Shown: positions 14,234-22,516 of the stretch, one piece after another
Numbering within the stretch: the first letter of the stretch is position 1
Layout: every line of letters begins with the position of its first letter
Source of the DNA: DAOTTI01 sp034437795
GTDB taxonomy: Bacteria; Chloroflexota; UBA11872; UBA12225
DNA: 41,417 nucleotides
Direction of reading: 5' to 3'
Assembly (NCBI GenBank): GCA_034437795.1
Contig: DAOTTI010000279.1
Location: 1 to 41,417, forward strand
Notes under the pieces: generated by a model
What the model was told of the DNA's origin: nothing
Seen by the model: the letters and a program-made list of their open reading frames with translations, nothing else
Database searches by the model: none
Program-made: the position numbers and the translations under genes

Positions 14234-15397
14234 GTGAGCGTGACAGCGGCGGAACCGACGACGCCGGGCATACGCACCGGCGAGGTGGATAACGTCCTCG
14301 AGATCGAGGACCTCCACGTCCATTTTCATACCAAGCTTGGGACGGTGCGGGCCGTCAACGGCGTCTCCTTGAACGTCCCGCGGGGCAAGGTGGTGGGGGT
14401 GGTCGGTGAGAGCGGCTGCGGCAAGAGCATCACCGCCTATGCCGTCATGCAGCTCGTGCCCCCGCCGGGCGAGATCGTCGCGGGGCGGATCATCTTCCGC
14501 CCCCCGGGGCAGGCGCCGGTCAATCTGCTCCAGTATGAGCGAAATAGCGATGAGATGCGCGCCATCCGCGGCCGCCACATCAGCATGATCTTCCAGGAGC
14601 CGATGACGGCACTCAACCCCTGCTACACGGTCGGGGACCAGATCGTCGAGGCCATTCTGCTCCACCAGACCCGCAATCGAAAGGAGGCCACGGCGCGGGC
14701 CGTCGATATCCTGCGCCGCGTGGGGTTGCCCAATCCCGAGCGCTTGCTGCGGACCTACCCGCACCAGCTGAGCGGGGGGATGCGCCAGCGCGCCATGATC
14801 GCCCTGGCCCTGTCCTGCGAGCCGGACCTCCTGCTGGCCGATGAGCCGACCACGGCCCTGGATGTGACCACCCAGGCGCAGATCCTGGACATCATGCGCG
14901 AGCTCCAAGCCGAGATCGGCATGTCCATCGTGTTCGTGACGCACAACCTCGGCGTCATCGCCCAGATGGCGGACGAGGTGGCGGTGATGTACCTGGGGCG
15001 CATCGTGGAGCGGGCGCCGGTGGACGAGCTCTTCGACGATCCGAAGCACCCGTACACGCGGGCGCTAATGCGCTCGATCCCACGCCTGGGCACGCCCCGC
15101 CATGGCCGGCTGAGCGTGATCGTCGGCAGCCTTCCCAGCCCCTATGCCCAGCCGGCGGGGTGCCCCTTTCACCCGCGCTGCCCGTCGGCCATGCCCGGCG
15201 TCTGCGACGTGCACGAGCCGGCGCTGCGCCCCGTCGGCCAGACGGCGGCTGTGAGCTGCTTCCTCTACCACAACCCCGATGGCTCCCCGGCGACGCGGGA
15301 GGGGGCGGTTCCGGCAGCCGCCGGCCAGAGTGCGCCACCGGCGCCGCCGGCGCCTGCCGGCCAGGGCGAGGCAGCGGCCGGCGTGCCGGCCGTGTGA
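14234..15397 (+). CDS. ABC transporter ATPase, OppD/DppD type
   Basis: A 387-residue ATPase that powers the importer. Walker A GESGCGKSITAYAV, Q-loop QEPMTALNP, signature LSGGMRQRAMIALAL, Walker B LLLADEPTTALD and the switch His in VTHNLGV are all present. The C-terminal oligopeptide domain has the Cys pattern GCPFHPRCPSAMPGVC with a later VSCF; in DppD proteins this pattern is linked to an iron-sulfur cluster. The tail is Ala/Pro-rich. GTG at 14234 is preferred because GGGAGG (14218-14223) lies 10 nt upstream; an earlier GTG at 14216 overlaps this ribosome-binding site. Confidence 0.92.
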   Translation: MSVTAAEPTTPGIRTGEVDNVLEIEDLHVHFHTKLGTVRAVNGVSLNVPRGKVVGVVGESGCGKSITAYAVMQLVPPPGEIVAGRIIFRPPGQAPVNLLQYERNSDEMRAIRGRHISMIFQEPMTALNPCYTVGDQIVEAILLHQTRNRKEATARAVDILRRVGLPNPERLLRTYPHQLSGGMRQRAMIALALSCEPDLLLADEPTTALDVTTQAQILDIMRELQAEIGMSIVFVTHNLGVIAQMADEVAVMYLGRIVERAPVDELFDDPKHPYTRALMRSIPRLGTPRHGRLSVIVGSLPSPYAQPAGCPFHPRCPSAMPGVCDVHEPALRPVGQTAAVSCFLYHNPDGSPATREGAVPAAAGQSAPPAPPAPAGQGEAAAGVPAV

Positions 15398-15427
15398 GGC
15401 AGCACTACGGGAGCAAACGAGGGTCTC

Positions 15428-16600
<1,173 letters not shown>

Positions 16601-16603
16601 GGA

Positions 16604-16618
16604 GTTCAAAGTTCAAAG
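16604..16618 (+). repeat. Left heptamer repeat flanking the four-helix-bundle gene
   Basis: GTTCAAA occurs twice in tandem followed by G, immediately after the OppF stop codon. The reverse-oriented counterpart flanks the other side of the small gene at 17051-17085. Confidence 0.65.
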
Positions 16619-16635
16619 TAACGTTATGATGGGGG

Positions 16636-17070
16636 ATGGTGGTGGCGAGGGTTGAGCGGTTTGAAGATCTTGAGGCCTGGAAGCAAGCAAGAGAGCTCAG
16701 CGCCGCAATCTATCGCGCGACGGGAACGGCTACGTCCCAGCAAGACTACGGCTTGCGCAACCAGATCAGGCGCGCCGCCGTGTCGATCGTGTCGAACATG
16801 GCGGAGGGGTTCGAGCGTGGCGGCAACCGAGAGTTCCGGCCGTTTCTGGCACAAGCCAGGGGCTCGGCCGGTGAGGTGTGGGCGCAGTTCTACGTTGCAC
16901 TGGACGCAGGGCTCATTGAGCGTGCCCAGTTCGACGCGCTGAAAGCCCTTGCCGGCGATGCGTCCCGCCTCGTGGCCGGCCTGATGCGCTATCTGGCGGA
17001 AACGGAATACCAGGGGAGCAAGGCAAAATCCATCCGTGATGAGATGATCACCTTGAACTTTGAACCTTGA
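16636..17070 (+). CDS. Four-helix-bundle protein (23S rRNA intervening-sequence/S23 family)
   Basis: A 144-residue protein of the IVP/S23 family, a small all-helical pentamer-forming fold also shared with the Avd proteins of diversity-generating retroelements. Family marks are RFEDLEAWKQARELS at the start, RNQIRRAAVSIVSNMAEGFERGG in the middle, and EFRPFLAQARGSAGEVWAQFYVALDAGLI. The biochemical role is unknown; a nucleic-acid-binding role is suggested for relatives. The gene sits between oppF and the next operon gene, bracketed by GTTCAAA heptamers in opposite orientations. Its last residues (TLNFEP) and its TGA stop are encoded inside the right-hand repeat. This looks like an inserted unit. 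No reverse transcriptase is nearby, so it is not part of a complete retroelement here. Confidence 0.9.
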   Translation: MVVARVERFEDLEAWKQARELSAAIYRATGTATSQQDYGLRNQIRRAAVSIVSNMAEGFERGGNREFRPFLAQARGSAGEVWAQFYVALDAGLIERAQFDALKALAGDASRLVAGLMRYLAETEYQGSKAKSIRDEMITLNFEP

Positions 17071-17085
17071 ACCTTGAACTTTGAG
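17051..17085 (-). repeat. Right heptamer repeat flanking the four-helix-bundle gene
   Basis: TTGAACT, TTGAACC, TTGAACC, TTGAACT follow each other, the reverse complement of the left GTTCAAA units. The array holds the stop codon of the four-helix-bundle gene and a possible TTG start of the next gene. Confidence 0.7.
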
Positions 17086-17091
17086 GCGTCC

Positions 17092-17967
17092 GTGGGTAAC
17101 CCCAGCCTGCACGTGCTCTTCACGATGGACTGCCCGCCGGCCGGCGCGCGGGCCGAGCCACGCGGTCCCCAATCCTGGGAGCTTGGCGCGCGGGCGATGG
17201 ACGCCTTCTGCACCTGCCTGCTCGACGCCGGCTACGCCCCCACGCTCTTCCTGACCCCCGAAGCAGCCGGCGAGCACGACCCGATGTGCGACGAGCTGGC
17301 CGGCGCCGGCGTCGAGCTGGCCTTGCTCGTCCACCCGCCGGCGCTGCGTGGGGCCGGCTACAAGCGCTACCTGGGCGCTTACCCGCGCGAGCAGCAGCAG
17401 GAGATCGTGGCCGAAGCGCGCCGGCGCTTCGAGGACGCCCTTGGCCGGCGCCCTCAGTCGGTGCGCTCCGCGATGTTCTCAGCTAGCGACGCTACCTTTG
17501 CCGTGCTGTGGGAGCTGGGCTTTCGCCAGTCGTCGCTCTCCAGCCCGGGACGCCAGGTCCGCCGCCACGCCGCGGTGTGGACGGATGCAGCGCCGGACGT
17601 CCACTTTGTCAGCGCCACCAACCGGCTGGTCGCGGGGTCCTTGCCCCTGGTGGAGGTGCCGGTGACGACCGATGCCACGCAGCGCCGTGGGGGCGTCGCT
17701 CCCGACCTGGCCATCGAAAACGGGACCCTTGAGCGATGGCACCGGCCCCTCATTGCGGGGCAGCTGGCGCGCCAGGCCAGCCAGGGCGTCCGGTTCCGCG
17801 CCCTCTGCTTTGTCACCAGCAGCCGGGTGGCGTACCATGACCGTAGCAGTCGCTTCCGGCAGACGCTCGAGGCCCTGCTCGACCATCTTGAGGAGCTGGG
17901 GCAGGAGTACGAGATTGTGCCGGTGACCCTGGCCGGCGTGGCTGCCCGCCTGCACCGCGCCGACTGA
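17092..17967 (+). CDS. Polysaccharide deacetylase-like (NodB fold) protein
   Basis: About 291 residues, soluble, no signal peptide. The opening HVLFTMDCPP occupies the place of the metal-site TFDD motif of carbohydrate esterase 4 enzymes, with the second Asp replaced by Cys. LLVHPPALRG could supply the His ligand, and RSAMFSASDATFAVLWELGFR matches the R-G-Y-segment/late-helix part of the fold. It would hydrolyse an N- or O-acyl group if active, but the metal site looks altered, so the function is uncertain. The frame could start at the TTG at 17074 inside the heptamer repeat. The GTG at 17092, a few bases after GAGG, is preferred. The native upstream region may have been displaced by the four-helix-bundle insert. 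Confidence 0.65.
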   Translation: MGNPSLHVLFTMDCPPAGARAEPRGPQSWELGARAMDAFCTCLLDAGYAPTLFLTPEAAGEHDPMCDELAGAGVELALLVHPPALRGAGYKRYLGAYPREQQQEIVAEARRRFEDALGRRPQSVRSAMFSASDATFAVLWELGFRQSSLSSPGRQVRRHAAVWTDAAPDVHFVSATNRLVAGSLPLVEVPVTTDATQRRGGVAPDLAIENGTLERWHRPLIAGQLARQASQGVRFRALCFVTSSRVAYHDRSSRFRQTLEALLDHLEELGQEYEIVPVTLAGVAARLHRAD

Positions 17968-18021
17968 TACGGCAGCGGGCCGGCGGGGGAGGATGAGGAT
18001 CATCGAGCCGTACGTGGACCA

Positions 18022-18040
18022 ACATCGAACATCGAAAGAA
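18022..18040 (+). repeat. AACATCG heptamer repeat before an unknown gene
   Basis: AACATCG, AACATCG, AAAGAAA follow in 7-nt phase, 10 bp before the ATG at 18050. Sequence differs from the GTTCAAA and GACGAAG arrays but the unit length is the same. Confidence 0.5.
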
Positions 18041-18049
18041 AGTAAACCC

Positions 18050-18664
18050 ATGACCACACGAGAGTCGCCCAAGTTCACCGGCATTATCATCCATCGCGAT
18101 CCCCTCGGGCGCTTCAGCGTCCGCTATCCAACCGGCTGGCACACCTTTGACATTCGCGAGGAGGCGCCCCTTGGCGGCGGGGCGGACGGGCCGGTGCTGG
18201 CGCGGGAGGGGATCGGCTTTGCGCCGAATCCCCGTGACCCGCACACCGCGCTGACCATGTGGGTGGCGCCTCTCGAGCACAGCGTGGTGGCGGAAGACCT
18301 GGCGGAGCTCAAGCAGGCGGTGGATGAGGGGCTGCAGGCCCTCGACGAATGCGTGATCGAGTCGGCGTCGGAGGCCGTCCTGGGCAACCTAATCAAGTTC
18401 GAGCGGATCTACACCTTCCGCGAGCACCTGCAGCCAGGCGATGCTGGCGCCATTCGGAAACGAAAGCAGTGGCTGCTCTACGTCGACACCTGGCTGATGT
18501 GTCTGACCTGGCAGGGCTCCAGCCCCGAGGAATACCAGTACTGGTTTGCCATGGCGAACTACTCTTTTCTCACCTTTGAGATCCCTGAGGCGCTGTGGTT
18601 CGCCACTGATCGCGACCTGGCGGGGATCCGCGCGTCCCTCCAGTCGCAGATCACGAGCGCCTGA
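18050..18664 (+). CDS. Conserved-looking hypothetical protein, possibly PsbP/DcrB-like fold
   Basis: A 204-residue soluble protein without signal peptide. The segment RFSVRYPTGWHTFDI resembles the 'F-x-V-x-Y-P-x-G-W' opening of PsbP/DcrB/DUF1795 proteins, and the alternating pattern after it fits a mixed alpha/beta fold. No catalytic motif was recognised. The ATG at 18050 is preceded by a heptamer repeat and only a weak AGAAAG site; an in-frame start at 17993 would translate the repeat (HRTSKESKP) and is thought unlikely. It ends 3 bp before the next gene, so the two are probably co-translated. Confidence 0.6.
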   Translation: MTTRESPKFTGIIIHRDPLGRFSVRYPTGWHTFDIREEAPLGGGADGPVLAREGIGFAPNPRDPHTALTMWVAPLEHSVVAEDLAELKQAVDEGLQALDECVIESASEAVLGNLIKFERIYTFREHLQPGDAGAIRKRKQWLLYVDTWLMCLTWQGSSPEEYQYWFAMANYSFLTFEIPEALWFATDRDLAGIRASLQSQITSA

Positions 18665-18667
18665 GAG

Positions 18668-19066
18668 ATGCGCACGGGTGATCGGGCCGTGGCCAAAGAG
18701 CATCCGTTTCCCTATCCGAGCCTCCGCAGCTACGCCCTTTGCTACGGCCTGTACGCCGTCCTGCTTGTCCTGTGCTACGAGGCCTTCTGGATCTGGCGGG
18801 GCACCATCGAGGTCGTGCTCGGGTTCTTCCTGCGCCGCAGCCCCGCCTTCGGCGCCACCTACCTGGTGGTGACGCTCCTGGCCGGCCTGATCCTCTTTGC
18901 CGTGGCCATCGCCGGCGAGGTCTATCTACGGGAAGGGCTTATCGCCAGTCGCGGGTCTCTGCGCTCCCTGCTGCGCCGGTTCGCTCGTCTTGCCGGGCCC
19001 CTGGCCCTCTCGATCGCCCTCGCCTTCGCCCTGCAGGAGTTCGTCTATCGCGAGCTCGGCGTCTAA
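18668..19066 (+). CDS. Small integral membrane protein of unknown function
   Basis: A 132-residue protein with three hydrophobic segments: about 20-45 (YALCYGLYAVLLVLCYEAF), 58-85 (FGATYLVVTLLAGLILFAV) and 108-125 (LAGPLALSIALAFALQEF). No family was recognised. It starts 3 bp after the preceding gene and is followed 89 bp later by a binding-protein gene. No motif points to a function. Confidence 0.6.
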   Translation: MRTGDRAVAKEHPFPYPSLRSYALCYGLYAVLLVLCYEAFWIWRGTIEVVLGFFLRRSPAFGATYLVVTLLAGLILFAVAIAGEVYLREGLIASRGSLRSLLRRFARLAGPLALSIALAFALQEFVYRELGV

Positions 19067-19155
19067 GCGCGGAAGCGCTATCATCAGCGGCGAAGATCCC
19101 GCCATCCCCTACAGGAAGCATCAGCAGCTCGCCGGTACGCCGTGGAGGAGGACCC

Positions 19156-20502
19156 ATGCGCTTGACGCCCCGATCGATTAGCCGCCGCGCCCTGTGCGCT
19201 CGCACGGCCGGCGCCGGAGGCGCCCTGCTCGTCGCCGCCTGCGGCCCGCGCCAGCCGGCGCCGGAGGCCGGCCCGCAGGCCGGCCCGCCGAAGCGGGTTG
19301 TCTTCGTGAAGACCCAGGCCACCGAGCTCAAGGACAACGCCTGGCGCGAGACGTTCAAGCTGGCGGAGAAGGCGATCCACGTCATCCCTGAGCTGGTCGT
19401 CGAGCCGAGCGCGGGGTTCTATGAGAAGCGCACGGCCGAGTTCGTCGCCGGCACCGCCAACGCCGACGTCACCATCAACGCCCTCAACCAGTTCCTGCCC
19501 ATGGGGCTCAAGGGCATGGTGGTGGACCTGATGCCCCTCTTCAAGCGGGACAAGCTGGATGCCGGCCAGTACTACAAGGCGGACTTCGAGTCCTGGATCT
19601 GGAAGGGCAAGCTCTACGCGCTGACCTTCCAGGCCGGGGGCGAGGCCGTCATGTACAACAAGGACAGCTTCCTGTCTAAGGGCGTCAGGCTGCCGACGAA
19701 GGACTGGACCTACGACGATCTGCTGCAGGCCTGCCAGCGCCTGAACGATCCGGCCAACGGCTTCTACGCCATCCACGTCCAGCAGAACACGGTCCAGTAC
19801 ATGATGGGCACCTTCATGCGCAACTTCGGCGGCAAGGTGCTCAACGACACGCGGGACAAGGCCCTCTATGCCGACGATCCGAATTCGATCCGCGGCGCGG
19901 AGTTCAACGTGGACCTGCACCAGCGGCATCGGGTTGCCTGGACGGCTGCGCTAATCCGAGAGCACATCGCGCCGGGGACGACGCCCATGCGCTCCAAGCG
20001 GGCGGCGATGGAGATCAACGGGATCACGGAAGCGGTCAACATCCGGCCGGAGATCGGGGCGGAGCACCTCGACTTCGCGCCACCGCCTCGCGGGCCCAGC
20101 GGGATCCAGATGGCGCGCCTCGCGGGGAACTCGTGGTCCATTCTCGCCCTGTCCCCGAACGTCGACGCCGCCTGGGCCGTGCTCAAGTGGCTGCATACCA
20201 AGGAAGGCTTGCTCGGCCCGCAGCTGAACGCCCTGGCGTGGCCACCCCTGATCTGGGCCGCCAATGCACCACAATGGATGGACCAGTTCAAGGGGACCCG
20301 CATCGCCGACGTGACCGCCGTCTGGGAAAAGGCGGGGCACAACCAGGTCGTGATCCCCGAGGGCGATCAGGCCCTCCAGCTGATGAACCAGCCCATCGCC
20401 CGCGCGCTGGCCGGTGAGATCGCCACTCGCGATGCCCTGCGCGAGGGTGCGGAGAAGGTCAACGCCCTCCTGGCCCAGCGCCCTAAAGAGTGGCAGCTCT
20501 AG
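19156..20502 (+). CDS. Extracellular solute-binding lipoprotein, family 1 (sugar type)
   Basis: A 448-residue Tat-exported lipoprotein. The signal has twin Arg 10-11 (SISRRALCA), a hydrophobic stretch and lipobox LVAAC with Cys29. The mature part has the family-1 sugar-binding features WKGKLYALTFQAGGEAVMYNKDSF, DWTYDDLLQACQRL, and AWAVLKWLHTKEG near the end. GGAGGAG lies 6 nt before the ATG at 19156. No sugar permease or ATPase follows, so it is an orphan, one of five such proteins in the window. The ligand is unknown; oligosaccharides or sugar acids are typical. Confidence 0.88.
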   Translation: MRLTPRSISRRALCARTAGAGGALLVAACGPRQPAPEAGPQAGPPKRVVFVKTQATELKDNAWRETFKLAEKAIHVIPELVVEPSAGFYEKRTAEFVAGTANADVTINALNQFLPMGLKGMVVDLMPLFKRDKLDAGQYYKADFESWIWKGKLYALTFQAGGEAVMYNKDSFLSKGVRLPTKDWTYDDLLQACQRLNDPANGFYAIHVQQNTVQYMMGTFMRNFGGKVLNDTRDKALYADDPNSIRGAEFNVDLHQRHRVAWTAALIREHIAPGTTPMRSKRAAMEINGITEAVNIRPEIGAEHLDFAPPPRGPSGIQMARLAGNSWSILALSPNVDAAWAVLKWLHTKEGLLGPQLNALAWPPLIWAANAPQWMDQFKGTRIADVTAVWEKAGHNQVVIPEGDQALQLMNQPIARALAGEIATRDALREGAEKVNALLAQRPKEWQL

Positions 20503-20528
20503 CCCAGACTATTCACGACAGGCTGCCC

Positions 20529-20942
20529 TTACGGCGCCTGGAACGCGACCACGACGTACGTCCCCAGCGCCAGGAAGCCCAGGGTAGCCAGCGCCACTAT
20601 GGCCTGGGCCACCTGCCGCACCCGCGCGGGGCGCACGTACTCTGCCACGACCACGCGCAGGCCGTTAAACCCATGCAGCAGGGCCAGCGTCAGCAGAAGC
20701 CAGTCGTAGATCCGCCAGGCCGGCGAGGCCCAGCGGCGCGCCACGAAGGCGTAATCTACCTCCAGGATGCTGTGAAAGACGTGCATGATCGCAAAGTGCC
20801 CGAGCGCCAGCAGGATCAGCAGCAGCCCCGAGACGCGAAAGAAGTACCAGGAATAGAACTCCAGGTTCGCTCCGCGCCGGTGAACGACGGCCGGCGATGG
20901 GCGGATAGGCGTCGTCCGCATCGATCCCTCAGCGTTGATCAT
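20529..20942 (-). CDS. sdhD: Succinate dehydrogenase hydrophobic anchor subunit
   Basis: A 137-residue membrane anchor with three helices: about 34-56 (SWYFFRVSGLLLILLALGHF), 74-96 ending in LLHGFNGLRVVVAEY, and 108-133. The His-x-x-N-G-L-R segment is the heme/quinone-side motif of SdhC/D proteins. It starts 153 bp after sdhC on the same strand, 13 kb away from sdhAB. Two starts are possible: ATG 20942 and ATG 20921, the latter preceded by GAGGGA. The upstream stretch 20945-20990 shows heptamer-like phasing. Confidence 0.82.
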   Translation of the reverse strand: MINAEGSMRTTPIRPSPAVVHRRGANLEFYSWYFFRVSGLLLILLALGHFAIMHVFHSILEVDYAFVARRWASPAWRIYDWLLLTLALLHGFNGLRVVVAEYVRPARVRQVAQAIVALATLGFLALGTYVVVAFQAP

Positions 20943-20944
20943 CT

Positions 20945-20990
20945 CGCCGTCGTCCCGCGTCTCTCTCTTGTCTGTCGGCTCGTACGTCCC
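20945..20990 (-). repeat. Degenerate heptamer-like repeat before sdhD
   Basis: On the minus strand the units GACAAGA, GAGAGAC, GCGGGAC, GACGGCG can be read in 7-nt phase directly before the sdhD start, similar to the array before sdhA. The match is weaker than in the other arrays and could be compositional. Confidence 0.3.
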
Positions 20991-21095
20991 TGTTGGTCCC
21001 GCATGCGCCCGTGATATGTCCCGCCTGACGCTCGCCTGCCCATGGCCACGCACGCAGAGCACAACGTCCCGCGCCCGACGTCTCCATGCTCAACC

Positions 21096-21461
21096 TTATG
21101 AGCGCCCGATGAAGGGCCACAGCATCACCATCGCCAGCGGGACCATGCTCAGCACGAACAGCGCCAGCAGGCCATAGCGGAGGCGCCGTTCGTGGCGAAC
21201 GCCTTCTTCCCAGAAGTCGATCAGGATGATCCGCAGGCCATTCAGCGCATGGAAGAGCAGCGCGCCCCCCAGCGCGATCTCGGCCGGCTGGAACCACCAG
21301 GCCTGGTACACCGACTTGATCAGGTGGTTGTAGGCCGCCTCCCCACGGAGCATCAGGGAGGTATCCACCACGTGCAGGCACAGGAAGGCCAGCACCCCCA
21401 GCCCGGTCACGCGGTGCAGGAGCCACGCCCACTGCCCTTCTCGTCCTCGAATGACGCGCAC
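21096..21461 (-). CDS. sdhC: Succinate dehydrogenase cytochrome b subunit
   Basis: A 121-residue membrane subunit that binds quinone and heme b. It shows WAWLLHRVTGLGVLAFLCLHVVD (the H-R-x-T/S-G signature), then LLFHALNGLRIILIDF with the second His, and a last helix LLALFVLSMVPLAMVMLW. The frame is open for 66 more codons upstream, but family homology begins at REGQWAWLL, and GTG at 21459-21461 is preceded by GGAGGGGG, so that start is chosen. It is followed by sdhD. The catalytic partners are presumably SdhA/SdhB at 3.3-5.9 kb. Confidence 0.85.
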   Translation of the reverse strand: MRVIRGREGQWAWLLHRVTGLGVLAFLCLHVVDTSLMLRGEAAYNHLIKSVYQAWWFQPAEIALGGALLFHALNGLRIILIDFWEEGVRHERRLRYGLLALFVLSMVPLAMVMLWPFIGRS

Positions 21462-21795
21462 GCCCCCTCCATCGGTGATGGTCTGCTGCCGGCGGGTCAG
21501 CTGGCCAGCCGTGACCGTGGGCCTTGACGTTGCCCTCGGGGCCCACAGGGCGCGGATAAGCGACCGCCGGCCGGCTGCCCATGGTAGCAAGTTCTCAGCG
21601 GCCAGCCTTGCGGCAAAGGGACAGTATGGCCACGCCGCACGGTTGGCCAGATAGGCCATGGGTGTGGCGTGGCCATGCTCGAACGGCCGAAGGAGGTGAG
21701 CGCTACTTGCCTATTGCTCAGGCAGCTCGCTCGGGCGGCGCGCTCAGGCGGCGCGCTCAGGCGGCGCGCTCAGGCGGCTCGCTCAGGCGGCGCGC
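21462..21795. other. Gene-free region between doxX and sdhC
   Basis: This 334-bp stretch has no credible gene. The upstream extension of the sdhC frame through it lacks any homology. It should hold the sdhC promoter, but no convincing -35/-10 pair is visible. Its right end contains most of the 13-bp tandem repeat described separately. Confidence 0.4.
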
Positions 21796-21805
21796 TCAGG
21801 CGGCG
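21728..21805. repeat. Six tandem copies of a 13-bp unit at the doxX stop codon
   Basis: Six head-to-tail units of CGCTCAGGCGGCG (first unit has G for A, fourth ends in T) fill 78 bp. Read on the minus strand each unit contains TGAGCG, and the doxX TGA stop (21796-21798) is the TGA of the sixth unit. Because 13 is not a multiple of three, changes in copy number outside the CDS leave the protein unaltered, while loss of the last unit would move the stop. Confidence 0.85.
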
Positions 21806-22302
21806 CGAGGCTCGGTGTACGGCCGCTCCTCCACCTGCTTGGCGGCCTCCTCACCGAGGCCACCGCCGCTGACGCCATGGGTCTCGGCGTAATGGGCCTG
21901 CGCCAGCCGGCCCAGCGTGATCGCCCCCAGCATCAGGCCCAGATCACGAAGCGCGATGTCGAGGTGGCCGGGGTAGGTAAGCAGATTGACGATAATGCCG
22001 AGCAACCAGACCGCTACCACATAGGCGCCGATGCGCGGGATGAATGCCACCAGCAGGCCGGCGACGATCTCCACCACTCCGACGAAGTACATGAACATCT
22101 GCGGGCTGACGCCCAGCAGGTTCGGGATCCAGGGCGCTAGATACCTGGTCCAGTCCGCGAGGAGATTGAAGAACTTATCGGTGCCGGCCAGGATCGGGGC
22201 GACGGTGAAGCCCACATGCAGGATGCGGAACGCCTGGCCAACGGGGTTGGAGACGTCGCTCACCGCGAAGCGAGCCGGTGCCCTTGCCGTGACGGTTGCC
22301 AT
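21796..22302 (-). CDS. DoxX family membrane protein
   Basis: A 168-residue membrane protein with four helices typical of DoxX: RILHVGFTVAPILAGTDKFF, FMYFVGVVEIVAGLLVAF, GAYVVAVWLLGIIVNLL, and DLGLMLGAITLGRLA. The GVVEIVAGL segment between them is the family mark. DoxX proteins are linked to quinol or thiosulfate metabolism or act as small respiratory-chain associated proteins; the role here is unknown. The ATG at 22300-22302 has a strong AAGGAGG upstream, so the longer open frame to 22473 is rejected. The C-terminus (YTEPRAA) ends in the tandem repeat. It lies just upstream of sdhC, which fits a respiratory role. Confidence 0.85.
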   Translation of the reverse strand: MATVTARAPARFAVSDVSNPVGQAFRILHVGFTVAPILAGTDKFFNLLADWTRYLAPWIPNLLGVSPQMFMYFVGVVEIVAGLLVAFIPRIGAYVVAVWLLGIIVNLLTYPGHLDIALRDLGLMLGAITLGRLAQAHYAETHGVSGGGLGEEAAKQVEERPYTEPRAA

Positions 22303-22516
22303 TCCTAGCCTCCTTGTGCTTTCCTCCTCTACGCAGCTCAACGGCCCCCTCTTGGCGGCCACCTGGGCGGCCATGCGGCGCGCCTGCTGCCGTTCAGGCA
22401 GCGATGCGGTCACCGTGTGAGGTCCTGCAATTGCTGTGCCAGTCTCCGGCAAGCGGGGGCTGGCATGGCCCATGCACCGGCTGATTGCATCAATACTGCA
22501 TACTCTTCTGGACAGG

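Noticed and set aside
16636..17070. Diversity-generating retroelement (Avd-like accessory protein)
   Set aside because: No reverse transcriptase and no template/variable repeat pair were found in the window; fold similarity alone is not enough.
21096..21659. 187-residue SdhC
   Set aside because: The first 66 residues are unlike SdhC, and GTG 21461 has a strong ribosome-binding site directly before the family domain.
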